From an uncultured Burkholderiales bacterium (GTDB taxonomy: Bacteria; Pseudomonadota; Gammaproteobacteria; Burkholderiales; Burkholderiaceae_D), in NCBI GenBank assembly GCA_903904635.1, contig CAIVDH010000252.1, forward strand, positions 1 to 5,668: DNA of 5,668 bases, given 5' to 3'. Both the position numbers and the translations under genes were made by a program. Numbering within the stretch: the first letter of the stretch is position 1; each line of letters opens with the position of its first letter. The notes beneath the pieces were generated by a model that saw only the letters and a list, made by a program, of their open reading frames with translations, did not search any database and was not told where the DNA came from. Shown one piece after another: positions 1-5,668 of the stretch.

Positions 1-395
1 CCTGTAATACCTAAGCCAACTAATGCCGGTGTATTGGGCATGCTGCGCACAATGGCAGCATGTCCAGCTAACCAACGAGATAAATCTGCAGCACGTATAC
101 CGGCAGCGATCGACAACACTAATTGCTGTTTAATGTAAGGCGCAATTGTGGCAACGACTTCACGCATTTGTTGGGGTTTAACAGCCAGCACGATCACATC
201 GGCCGCTGCAATTATGCTGTCTGGTGCAGCCGCAGTGGTGACACCAAATTGTTTGGTCAGCGCAGTGAGTGCATCCGGATTGACATCGACTACATGGATG
301 TTCGATGCGGCAGTAAGCTTGTCAGCTAAACCACCTATCAGTGCTTGCGCCATATTGCCGCCGCCGATGAATGTTATTTTTAATTCAGTTTGCAT
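1..395 (-). CDS. proC: Pyrroline-5-carboxylate reductase, N-terminal 131 residues (cut by window edge)
   Basis: Catalyses the last step of proline synthesis, NAD(P)H-dependent reduction of 1-pyrroline-5-carboxylate to proline, in the cytoplasm. Translation of the minus strand from the ATG at 393-395 is open to the left edge. It begins MQTELKITFIGGGNMAQALI, and the GGGNMA glycine-rich turn (residues 10-15) is the Rossmann dinucleotide-binding loop. Further on are VLAVKPQQM, SIAAGI and the family signature segment RSMPNTPALVGLGIT. Homologues are about 270 residues, so roughly half is present; the missing part is the C-terminal dimerisation and substrate-binding domain. The start overlaps the 3' end of yggS by 11 nt, so the two are probably co-transcribed and translationally coupled. 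The ribosome binding site is modest (GGAAA and GAG lie upstream of the ATG inside yggS). Confidence 0.95.
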   Translation of the reverse strand, partial: MQTELKITFIGGGNMAQALIGGLADKLTAASNIHVVDVNPDALTALTKQFGVTTAAAPDSIIAAADVIVLAVKPQQMREVVATIAPYIKQQLVLSIAAGIRAADLSRWLAGHAAIVRSMPNTPALVGLGIT

Positions 396-1095
396 AATCT
401 CGCTTTCCAAAAATCGCTGATCCAATTCTGACTATCGTGGCATCTTCAGCAATCGCTGCTGCCATATCGGCCGACATGCCCATCGATAATGTGTCAGTAA
501 TAATGCCTGCTGCGTGTAATTGCTGCTGCAATTTGCGCATGACTGCAAATGGCTGGCGCTGCTGCGCAATATTTTCTGCCGGCTCGGGAATAGCCATCAA
601 TCCGCGTAATTTTAAATTCGGCATGGCCGCCACTGCCTGGGCCAATGGCAGCAAATCCTCGGGCGCTACGCCGCTCTTGCTGGCTTCACCGCTCACGTTT
701 ACTTGCAAGCAGACATACAAAGGCGCAAGCGTTGCGGGTCGCTGGTCTGATAATCGCTGCGCAATTTTTTCGCGGTCTATCGCATGTACCCAGTCAAAAT
801 GCTCGGCAATGTTGCGCGTTTTGTTACTTTGAATAGGTCCGATGAAATGCCATTCCAGATGCAAATCAGGTCGCAAGCTCTGGACGGCGGCTATTTTATC
901 GATCGCTTCCTGCACATAATTTTCACCAAATGCTGTTTGGCCAGCATCGGCGGCGGTAATAACAACATCTGGACCAAAGGTTTTGGAAACGGCCAGCAGG
1001 CTTACGGCCTCAGGCTCACGCCCGGCTGCCTTAGCTGCCTGGTTTATGGCCTGATGGATGGTTGATAAATTCTGAGCGATGGACATAACCACCAT
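385..1095 (-). CDS. yggS: YggS/PLPBP family pyridoxal phosphate homeostasis protein
   Basis: A PLP-binding protein with an alanine-racemase-like TIM-barrel fold and no known catalytic activity; family members (E. coli YggS, human PLPBP) buffer PLP and affect amino-acid metabolism. Seen here: the PLP-lysine segment LLAVSKTF (Lys38 from the 1095 start), FGENYVQEA, WHFIGPIQSNK, and the C-terminal phosphate-binding stretch SMGMSADM...TIVRIGSAIFG. Length is 236 residues, typical for the family. The start is uncertain: ATG at 1095, GTG at 1092 and ATG at 1086 are all in frame. A GAGGG at 1099-1103 is close to the first ATG (3 nt) and better spaced for the GTG, while the ATG at 1086 gives MSIAQNL, which best matches the usual N-terminus. 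The 3' end overlaps proC by 11 nt, a common pairing that suggests one operon. It is divergent from the peroxidase gene. Confidence 0.95.
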   Translation of the reverse strand: MVVMSIAQNLSTIHQAINQAAKAAGREPEAVSLLAVSKTFGPDVVITAADAGQTAFGENYVQEAIDKIAAVQSLRPDLHLEWHFIGPIQSNKTRNIAEHFDWVHAIDREKIAQRLSDQRPATLAPLYVCLQVNVSGEASKSGVAPEDLLPLAQAVAAMPNLKLRGLMAIPEPAENIAQQRQPFAVMRKLQQQLHAAGIITDTLSMGMSADMAAAIAEDATIVRIGSAIFGKRDYAN

Positions 1096-1180
1096 TATCC
1101 CTCATCGCGTGACTAAGGCAGAAATTGAATCAGGCTGCTACCATGTGCATTCTTTAATCAAACACTCTGCGGAGCATGCC
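1096..1180. promoter_or_regulatory. Divergent intergenic region between yggS and the peroxidase gene
   Basis: These 85 nt must hold the start signals for both divergent genes unless promoters lie inside the coding regions. On the plus strand TTGAAT at 1125-1130 could be a -35 box, but the hexamer 17 nt later (CATTCT) matches the -10 consensus at only three positions, so I do not assign a promoter. A clear plus-strand Shine-Dalgarno GGAG lies at 1171-1174, 6 nt before the ATG at 1181. On the minus strand GAGGG lies just before the yggS start. No operator-like palindrome was seen. Confidence 0.4.
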
Positions 1181-1666
1181 ATGACGACAATTTATGACTT
1201 ACCTGTTAATACCCTTACAGGCACGGCAACTGACCTTACTGCTTACCGCGGCAAGGTGCTATTGATCGTCAATACAGCAAGTAAATGCGGATTCACACCG
1301 CAGTACAAGGGACTCGAGGCAGTATATGAAAAATACAAAGATCAGGGCTTTGCAGTACTGGGTTTTCCGTGCAATCAGTTTGGCGGACAAGAGCCTGGTG
1401 GCGCAGAAGAGATCGGTGCATTCTGCGAAAAAAATTATGGCGTGACGTTTCCGCTATTTGAAAAAATTGATGTTACCGGCGACGGTGCGCACCCTTTATT
1501 TACGCTACTAAAAAAAGAAGCCCCCGGCGTGCTGGGCACCGAGGGCATCAAATGGAATTTCACTAAATTTTTAGTTGGCAAGGACGGCACTGTCGCTGCC
1601 CGCTATGCTTCAACGACTGGCCCTGAAAGTATCAGTGCCGACATAGAACGGCTACTGCAAGCCTGA
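1181..1666 (+). CDS. Glutathione peroxidase-like thiol peroxidase (Cys type)
   Basis: Reduces hydrogen peroxide and organic hydroperoxides in the cytoplasm; it belongs to the GPx family within the thioredoxin fold (BtuE-like). The 161-residue protein is typical in length. Catalytic tetrad residues are visible: Cys36 in NTASKCGFTPQY (cysteine, not selenocysteine), Gln70 in FGGQEPG, and Trp125-Asn126 in KWNFTKF. The motif GFPCNQFGGQ is the family signature. Cys82 in AFCEKNYG sits where thioredoxin-dependent members carry the resolving cysteine, so thioredoxin rather than glutathione is the likely reductant (inference). The start at 1181 is chosen because GGAG lies 6 nt upstream and MTTIYDLPVN matches the usual N-terminus. 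The frame is open for 34 more codons upstream to 1079, but that would overlap yggS. It is divergent from yggS and converges on the effector-like gene. Confidence 0.94.
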   Translation: MTTIYDLPVNTLTGTATDLTAYRGKVLLIVNTASKCGFTPQYKGLEAVYEKYKDQGFAVLGFPCNQFGGQEPGGAEEIGAFCEKNYGVTFPLFEKIDVTGDGAHPLFTLLKKEAPGVLGTEGIKWNFTKFLVGKDGTVAARYASTTGPESISADIERLLQA

Positions 1667-1685
1667 TTAAAACGCAGAGCCAAAC

Positions 1686-3779
1686 TTAAACGATGGAACT
1701 TGCATAGTCCTCTTCGTTCTGGTTATGGCTCTGGCTTGGGCTTGGGCGTTTGTTACTGGACATAACTCTACTTGAACTATCCGTATCGTCTTCAGACTCG
1801 CCGCCGCTAGGCAGACTGACTTCAGTAGACTCCTCCAAACTCGCATGATGATTACTTGAGGTGGTATCGCTCTCACTACTGTGGGTAGTATCTCTGCGGC
1901 CACACAGTGCTTCGAGATAGGCGATCCCTTTTTCGATTCTTGGGGCAATAAATTGATTGCGAGCGACGTAGCCCATGATGAGTGGCAGGCCGAACATCGC
2001 AGAAAGCCCCATTTGTAAGGCCAGAATTTCTGAATGATTATTTTGATCAGAAATATGTGCAGGCGCATGCAACGATGCATAGTCCACAGCGGTAGTATTG
2101 CTACTATTGAATGAAGCAGCAACCGCATTATGCGTCGGATAAACGGCAGCTAAGATTGCTGGCATAACGACCGCGGTATACAGCGGCGTAAAAACCAAGG
2201 CCAGTGGTGTAGCCAGTGTTTTGGCAATTACTCTGTTTATTGCACGTCGCCCTTGCAAGGGTTGGGGTGGATCAGATTTCTCTCCCAAATAAGAATTAAC
2301 AGCGATGCCGACTGCAGTACCGCAACGATGATGGCGAGCTGCATGCAAGTCATGTTTACGCCTTGCTTGTGCATATTCTCTACCGATTGTTTTCCTCATA
2401 GCTGTAGCCAGGCTCAATTCATGTTCGGCTTTTTTTATAATCGCATCGTATTTGGCATCGCTACTGATTGGCCCTGCCTTAATTTTTGATAGTTTCTCAG
2501 TGAGTATAGCTTCGCATGCTTGTACTTTGTTCAATCTGTCTAAGCACTCATCACGCTTGGCAGCAGCGACAGCCATTTTTGCACCCTTGATATTGATGCT
2601 TAGGTCTTTTATTGGTGCCCTCTGTACACACTGCCTCATCAAATCCTGCATTACGCCTGTCTGCGCACCAGAAAGCGTACCTAAAAAAGCACTGACACTG
2701 ACATCTAATACCATTGCAATAGGCGGTGATAGTTTGCTTTGCAATAAAGGCTGTAATGCGCCAGAAAAAAGATAATTAATAAGATAATGTATAAAAGGTA
2801 ATTCATCAGATACGAATGAGCGCTTACGTGCGCCCAGAATGACTTTTTCAGTTAGTGCATTAAAATTTTTATCTACTCTGCCATCTGTATCAAGCGCAAA
2901 TCCATGCTCGTTACGCTCAGGTTTTTCGACGCCAGAACGAAACCACATTGTTGGATATTTTTGTTCTCTGTCTATGACTGCGTCAACAATTTTTGCAATT
3001 GCCAACGTCCAGTGCGCAATCGCATCCGACTCATTGAGTTGATTAGCTTTGGCAAGCCTGGCACTAGCTGTGTTGTAATCGGTATATGCAGCACCATCCG
3101 GAGATGTATGAAACGCTCCTTGCATCCTGATAGCGCCGACTACAGGTTCAGACAATAGAACATTCAGCGACCCGGCAACTAATGGAAATGCCCAGGCGCC
3201 TCGAGAACCCACACCCATTACCAATAAGCTAGAAAATAATTTCCCCCAAAAAAATGAAGTCAAAAATCCTGCAGCGCCTGCAGCCATATTCGTATTAGTT
3301 ATTTTTTTATTAGACTCAAGGGAGGGTAATTTTTCAGCATTTTTTAACTGGTGCTCCGCATGAGAATATTTGTCTACGTCTGGATTTTGTAAAATCTTAA
3401 GATAAGACTCTACATTCAATGTGAGTTGCTTGGCTTCTTGTTGAGTTAATCCGAGCTCTTGGGAACGGCTGATGAATTCATCTTTTGACATACCGACTCC
3501 AAATTGCAAACGCATTTTTTTATCAGCATGCAATTTTTCTGCAATACGATCACTAGCAATTTCACTAGGCAACAGCCCCGCAATATTAGTGACTCTGTCT
3601 TGACGCTTTACGTTTAGTGTTTTTGGCGTAATGTTATTTACAGACTTTAAGTCATTTTCAGAAAAAGATGACTCTCTGTTGGCGTTGGTAGAAATTATTG
3701 CTTGTTCTTCGTCGTCTGATGCATCTGAAACATAGGGACTGACTGAGCGTGAGTGTGAATACGAACTTGATGTGTTCAT
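1686..3779 (-). CDS. Candidate type III secreted effector, multi-segment membrane protein of unknown family
   Basis: I do not recognise a named family. The 697-residue protein starts at the ATG at 3777-3779, preceded by AAGGGAG with 5-nt spacing; an in-frame TTG at 3794 is a poorer start. Residues 1-50 are rich in Ser, Asn and Asp and look disordered, as in type III secretion signals. Residues 60-160 are charged and helical, where a chaperone-binding region would be expected. Hydrophobic segments fall near 165-192 (with a small-residue AAGAAG patch), 196-218, 328-372 (two, split by a Ser-Pro-Pro), 517-547 and 585-606. Between them, 398-485 is a Lys/Arg/Glu-rich, probably coiled-coil stretch ending in a basic HHR cluster. 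Residues 630-697 are a polar Ser/Thr/Asp/Glu tail. There is no Sec signal peptide. The chaperone-like gene sits 11 nt upstream, so the two are probably one transcript. Secretion and function are inferred from this context. Other readings are an inner-membrane protein or a translocator; size, chaperone pairing and hydrophobic patches loosely recall HopM1-type effectors, but I see no alignable motif. Confidence 0.6.
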   Translation of the reverse strand: MNTSSSYSHSRSVSPYVSDASDDEEQAIISTNANRESSFSENDLKSVNNITPKTLNVKRQDRVTNIAGLLPSEIASDRIAEKLHADKKMRLQFGVGMSKDEFISRSQELGLTQQEAKQLTLNVESYLKILQNPDVDKYSHAEHQLKNAEKLPSLESNKKITNTNMAAGAAGFLTSFFWGKLFSSLLVMGVGSRGAWAFPLVAGSLNVLLSEPVVGAIRMQGAFHTSPDGAAYTDYNTASARLAKANQLNESDAIAHWTLAIAKIVDAVIDREQKYPTMWFRSGVEKPERNEHGFALDTDGRVDKNFNALTEKVILGARKRSFVSDELPFIHYLINYLFSGALQPLLQSKLSPPIAMVLDVSVSAFLGTLSGAQTGVMQDLMRQCVQRAPIKDLSINIKGAKMAVAAAKRDECLDRLNKVQACEAILTEKLSKIKAGPISSDAKYDAIIKKAEHELSLATAMRKTIGREYAQARRKHDLHAARHHRCGTAVGIAVNSYLGEKSDPPQPLQGRRAINRVIAKTLATPLALVFTPLYTAVVMPAILAAVYPTHNAVAASFNSSNTTAVDYASLHAPAHISDQNNHSEILALQMGLSAMFGLPLIMGYVARNQFIAPRIEKGIAYLEALCGRRDTTHSSESDTTSSNHHASLEESTEVSLPSGGESEDDTDSSSRVMSSNKRPSPSQSHNQNEEDYASSIV

Positions 3780-3784
3780 GGTGA

Positions 3785-3791
3785 CTCCCTT
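3785..3791 (-). promoter_or_regulatory. Ribosome binding site of the effector-like gene, overlapping the chaperone stop codon
   Basis: The minus strand reads TGAAGGGAG then TCACC and ATG. AAGGGAG is a strong Shine-Dalgarno sequence, 5 nt before the ATG at 3779. Its first A is the last base of the chaperone TGA. This decides the effector start and suggests that ribosomes finishing the chaperone can reinitiate on the effector. Confidence 0.8.
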
Positions 3792-4282
3792 CAAGCAAGG
3801 CTCGTAACTATTTGAGTCGTCTGCCTTTGCAAGGCAGACGAATGATTTGTATCCTGTTCGTCGAATTCATCTTCAAATAAATAACCCGCAAGAATTGTTG
3901 AGCGCCATTCCATGACTTGCTGGAGAAATAAATTAATCACACTGGCCAGCTGACTGGCCTCTGTCTGATCTGATAATGGCAAGCGAACGACAAACATCAT
4001 GCGATCGTGAAGATTGTCCAAAACAAACTGTCCATCTACCTCGCCTTCCATCATGAGCTGTATTGAAAATAATGATTCATACACTTCAACTTTATCAACT
4101 TCATTCAACTCACCTAATTCCAAAAATAGCCTGGCAAGATTGCTATTTTTTTCATCTTGTATAAATTGAATATCAATATCATCTACGGTAACGACTTCGC
4201 CATTTGAAAAATTTTCTGCATCAGTCAGATGCAAAATCTGCGCAGTCTCAAAGCAAAGTTCAGTAAATTTGATGCGGTTCAT
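3791..4282 (-). CDS. Class I type III secretion chaperone, CesT/Tir-chaperone-like
   Basis: Probably a small cytoplasmic dimer that binds the N-terminal region of the next gene's product, keeps it partly unfolded and delivers it to a type III secretion ATPase. Evidence is length (163 residues), strong acidity (30 Asp/Glu against 9 Lys/Arg) and the family's order of elements: helix 1 at 3-19, strands at 28-41 and 48-57, helix 2 at 61-79, strands at 84-102 with the typical hydrophobic-LPL ending, and a long helix 3 at 107-130 ending MEWR, the position of the conserved Trp in CesT-type proteins. A polar tail of about 30 residues follows. The start at 4282 has a strong AGGAGG 4 nt upstream; an in-frame TTG at 4315 has no such support. 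The effector-like gene begins 11 nt after its stop. Family assignment is by pattern, not by search. Stretches are AT-rich: 18 G/C in 60 bases at 4141-4200 by hand count. Confidence 0.78.
   Translation of the reverse strand: MNRIKFTELCFETAQILHLTDAENFSNGEVVTVDDIDIQFIQDEKNSNLARLFLELGELNEVDKVEVYESLFSIQLMMEGEVDGQFVLDNLHDRMMFVVRLPLSDQTEASQLASVINLFLQQVMEWRSTILAGYLFEDEFDEQDTNHSSALQRQTTQIVTSLA
3817..3841 (-). repeat. Strong hairpin (11-bp perfect stem, 3-nt loop) at the 3' end of the chaperone gene
   Basis: The arms TCGTCTGCCTT (3817-3827) and AAGGCAGACGA (3831-3841) are perfect reverse complements around a TGC loop. The hairpin lies inside the chaperone coding region (residues about 148-155) and ends 26 nt before the effector ribosome binding site. 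No T-run follows on either strand, so it is not a standard intrinsic terminator. It could slow decay, adjust the chaperone-to-effector ratio or be a remnant of a palindromic repeat. A second GCAAGGC copy at 3795-3801 matches 3829-3835, so alternative pairing near the ribosome binding site is possible. Confidence 0.75.
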
Positions 4283-4286
4283 GTCC

Positions 4287-4292
4287 CCTCCT
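4287..4292 (-). promoter_or_regulatory. Ribosome binding site of the chaperone gene
   Basis: The minus strand reads AGGAGG, then GGAC, then the ATG at 4282. This near-consensus Shine-Dalgarno fixes the start and suggests high translation of the chaperone. Confidence 0.85.
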
Positions 4293-4365
4293 GTTTTTTC
4301 GTTTTGATTACTCAAATTTCAGAGCTGGCTTTTAGTAACGCCATATCGATTCGAGTTCTGGAAAA

Positions 4366-4396
4366 ATAATAGCCATTAGCACTAACCGCATGGCAA
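4366..4396 (-). promoter_or_regulatory. Possible sigma70-like promoter for the chaperone-effector pair
   Basis: On the minus strand TTGCCA (4391-4396) and TATTAT (4366-4371) each match the -35 and -10 consensus at five of six positions. The spacer is 19 nt, longer than the optimal 17, which lowers the score. Transcription would start near 4359, about 77 nt before the chaperone ATG. The -35 box lies inside the hairpin at 4384-4410. I found no TTCG-N16-TTCG (HrpB type) or GGAACC (HrpL type) element on the minus strand of this gap. Confidence 0.3.
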
Positions 4397-4410
4397 TCAC
4401 GCCTGCGGTT
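4384..4410. repeat. Inverted repeat / hairpin upstream of the chaperone gene
   Basis: AACCGCA (4384-4390) pairs with TGCGGTT (4404-4410), and GGC (4392-4394) pairs with GCC (4401-4403), giving a 10-bp stem with one bulged T (4391) and a 6-nt AATCAC loop. No uninterrupted T-run follows directly on either strand; on the minus strand TATTATTTTT begins about 12 nt later. It could be an operator overlapping the candidate -35 box, or a weak terminator for glcF. Confidence 0.5.
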
Positions 4411-4514
4411 GGGCTAAATCAATTTACTTGGGAGAACAGCAAGATTAAAAACAGAAGCACTGACACCCTACTGAATGAATCAATAGCGCAGCAAACCCAT
4501 CTGGATGGGCTCTG

Positions 4515-5668
4515 TTAATGTGTTAAAGCGGTATCGATGAGTTCTATCCAGTGGCGAACTGGCTTGTCAGTGCCAGATTGCAGATGCGTTACGCAGCCAA
4601 TATTGGCCGAAACAATCATGTCCGGATTTGTTGCCTGCAAATTATTTAGTTTATTGTCACGTAATTGATACGCTAATTCAGATTGCAGCACAGAATAAGT
4701 TCCCGCCGATCCGCAGCATAAATGACTATCCGCACAAAGCTGCACATCCACACCCACAGCACGCAATACACCTTCAACCTTGCCACGTATCTGCTGGCCA
4801 TGCTGCAATGTGCAGGGCGGATGATAAGCGACGCGCTTATTAATCTTCCCAGTCAGTCTGGCAGCCAATTGCTGCTCAAAGGCCGGCATTATTTCGGATA
4901 AATCTTTGGTCAGCGCTGAAATACGTTTTGCACGTTCGGCATAAAAAGCATCATGCATCAACAAATGACCATAATCTTTGACTGACGCACCACAGCCTGA
5001 TGCCGTCATCACGATCGCCTCTGCACCGGCCTCCACATAGGGCCACCACGCATCAATATTGCGACGCATATCTTCCAGCGCGCCTTCATGATCATTAAGA
5101 TGATGGCGAATCGCACCGCAGCATCCCGCCTTGGGTGCGACGAGTAATTGCACGCCCAACTGATCCAAGACGCGTGCGGTTGACGAATTAATATTCGGTG
5201 ACATTGCTGGCTGAACACAGCCATCGAGCAATATCATTTTTCGTGCATGCTGACGGGTAGGCCATGCACCAGCCGGCTGCGCTACCGGTACTTTATTTTT
5301 TAATGCTTTAGGCAACAAGGGACGCACCAACTGTCCGGCTTTCATCGCTGGTGTAAAGAGCCATTTGCGCGGCAGTGTTTCTTTAAGCACTGTGCGGAGA
5401 ATGCGTTCGGTTATCGGCCGCCTGACTTGTTTCTCTACAAAACCGCGGCCTATATCTATTAACCGACCATACTGCACGCCGGATGGGCAGGTACTTTCGC
5501 AATTACGGCAAGTGAGGCAACGATCCAGATGCAACTGTGTTTTGCGGGTGACTTCTTTACCTTCCAACACTTGCTTCATCAGATAAATACGGCCACGCGG
5601 TCCGTCTAACTCATCGCCCAGCAATTGATACGTCGGGCAAGTCGCGGTACAAAAACCGCAGTGCACAC
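4515..5668 (-). CDS. glcF: Glycolate oxidase iron-sulfur subunit, N-terminus cut by window edge
   Basis: The FeS electron-transfer subunit of the GlcDEF glycolate oxidase, which oxidises glycolate to glyoxylate at the membrane. The visible 383 residues run open to the right edge; full-length GlcF is about 407, so some 20-25 residues are missing. Two 4Fe-4S clusters are shown by C3xxC6xxxC10P and C50xxC53xxC56xxxC60P. The first Cys of the first set would be the codon split by the edge, whose two visible bases fit TGT. Two CCG domains follow: GC150 with AGCCGA (182-183) and SGCG (225), then PPC285 with LCCGSAG (317-318) and GC358. The stop is TAA at 4515-4517. glcD and glcE would be expected upstream, beyond the window. 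The related LutA/LldE-type proteins are shorter and lack the N-terminal ferredoxin part. Confidence 0.93.
   Translation of the reverse strand, partial: VHCGFCTATCPTYQLLGDELDGPRGRIYLMKQVLEGKEVTRKTQLHLDRCLTCRNCESTCPSGVQYGRLIDIGRGFVEKQVRRPITERILRTVLKETLPRKWLFTPAMKAGQLVRPLLPKALKNKVPVAQPAGAWPTRQHARKMILLDGCVQPAMSPNINSSTARVLDQLGVQLLVAPKAGCCGAIRHHLNDHEGALEDMRRNIDAWWPYVEAGAEAIVMTASGCGASVKDYGHLLMHDAFYAERAKRISALTKDLSEIMPAFEQQLAARLTGKINKRVAYHPPCTLQHGQQIRGKVEGVLRAVGVDVQLCADSHLCCGSAGTYSVLQSELAYQLRDNKLNNLQATNPDMIVSANIGCVTHLQSGTDKPVRHWIELIDTALTH

Larger units (their letters stand above)
4283..4514. other. Non-coding gap between glcF and the chaperone gene
   Basis: These 232 nt contain the chaperone ribosome binding site, the candidate promoter and the hairpin at 4384-4410. 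Next to the glcF stop is a small stem-loop, CCCAT (4496-4500) and ATGGG (4505-4509) with a CTGG loop, flanked by CAG (4489-4491) and CTG (4512-4514); it has no convincing T-run, so termination after glcF is uncertain. No coding sequence or tRNA was seen. Confidence 0.6.

Noticed and set aside
437..832. Long plus-strand open frames opposite yggS, and similar ones opposite the effector candidate and glcF
   Set aside because: They are antisense to well-supported genes, show low-complexity Ala/Cys/Ser composition and lack family motifs or ribosome binding sites.
1079..1180. 34-codon upstream extension of the peroxidase reading frame
   Set aside because: It would overlap the yggS start, resembles nothing in the GPx family, and the ATG at 1181 has a good Shine-Dalgarno and the normal N-terminus.
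1667..2128. 153-codon minus-strand frame inside the effector candidate
   Set aside because: It is an out-of-frame shadow of the 697-residue gene and has no plausible start signal.
4283..4315. In-frame TTG start at 4315 giving an 11-residue longer chaperone
   Set aside because: The ATG at 4282 has a near-perfect AGGAGG; the extension would include that site and is Lys/Asn/Gly-rich without helix-1 character.
4312..4344. Ten-codon leader ORF (MALLKASSEI) upstream of the chaperone
   Set aside because: No ribosome binding site precedes it and it has no regulatory-codon pattern; an ORF this short is expected by chance.
1665..4450. Short direct repeat GATTAAAA at 1665-1672 and 4443-4450 bracketing the effector cassette, a possible insertion footprint
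   Set aside because: Eight AT-rich bases recur easily by chance, the bases around them do not align cleanly, and no mobile-element gene is present.
4283..4514. Hrp-type regulatory boxes (TTCG-N16-TTCG or GGAACC-N16-CCAC) upstream of the chaperone
   Set aside because: On the minus strand of this gap there is no TTCG and no GGAACC.
1..5668. tRNA, rRNA, CRISPR array, transposase or integrase
   Set aside because: No cloverleaf, repeat-spacer pattern or recombinase motif was seen on either strand.

Overview
The window looks like a betaproteobacterial chromosome, probably Burkholderiales and perhaps near Oxalobacteraceae. This rests on gene content and arrangement (an overlapping yggS-proC pair, a glycolate oxidase FeS subunit and a bacterial thiol peroxidase) and on protein flavour. 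No 16S or other marker is present, so the lineage is an inference.

Layout: bases 1-395 (minus) hold the N-terminal half of proC, cut by the window edge. It overlaps by 11 nt the end of a complete yggS/PLPBP gene (minus, start near 1095). Divergent from yggS is a complete glutathione peroxidase-like gene (plus, 1181-1666). Only 19 nt after it, facing it, ends a 697-residue protein gene (minus, 1686-3779). Just upstream of that, 11 nt away, lies a 163-codon gene (minus, 3791-4282) whose acidic product has the size and alpha-beta pattern of a class I type III secretion (CesT/Tir-type) chaperone. A 232-nt non-coding gap (4283-4514) follows. The window ends in glcF (minus, 4515 to the right edge), missing roughly its first 20-25 residues.

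Four of the genes are housekeeping or metabolic: proline synthesis, PLP homeostasis, peroxide detoxification and glycolate oxidation. The exception is the two-gene cassette at 1686-4282. Its order (small acidic chaperone, then a large protein with a Ser-rich disordered N-terminus), tight spacing and lower GC in hand-counted stretches fit a chaperone plus type III effector unit inserted between conserved genes. I do not recognise the large protein as a named effector. It has about five hydrophobic segments, a charged helical middle and a Ser/Asp/Glu-rich tail, so a membrane-inserting effector is the working hypothesis. No secretion apparatus gene is visible here. A strong 11-bp-stem hairpin lies at the end of the chaperone gene, just before the effector ribosome binding site, and a second hairpin lies in the gap upstream of the chaperone.
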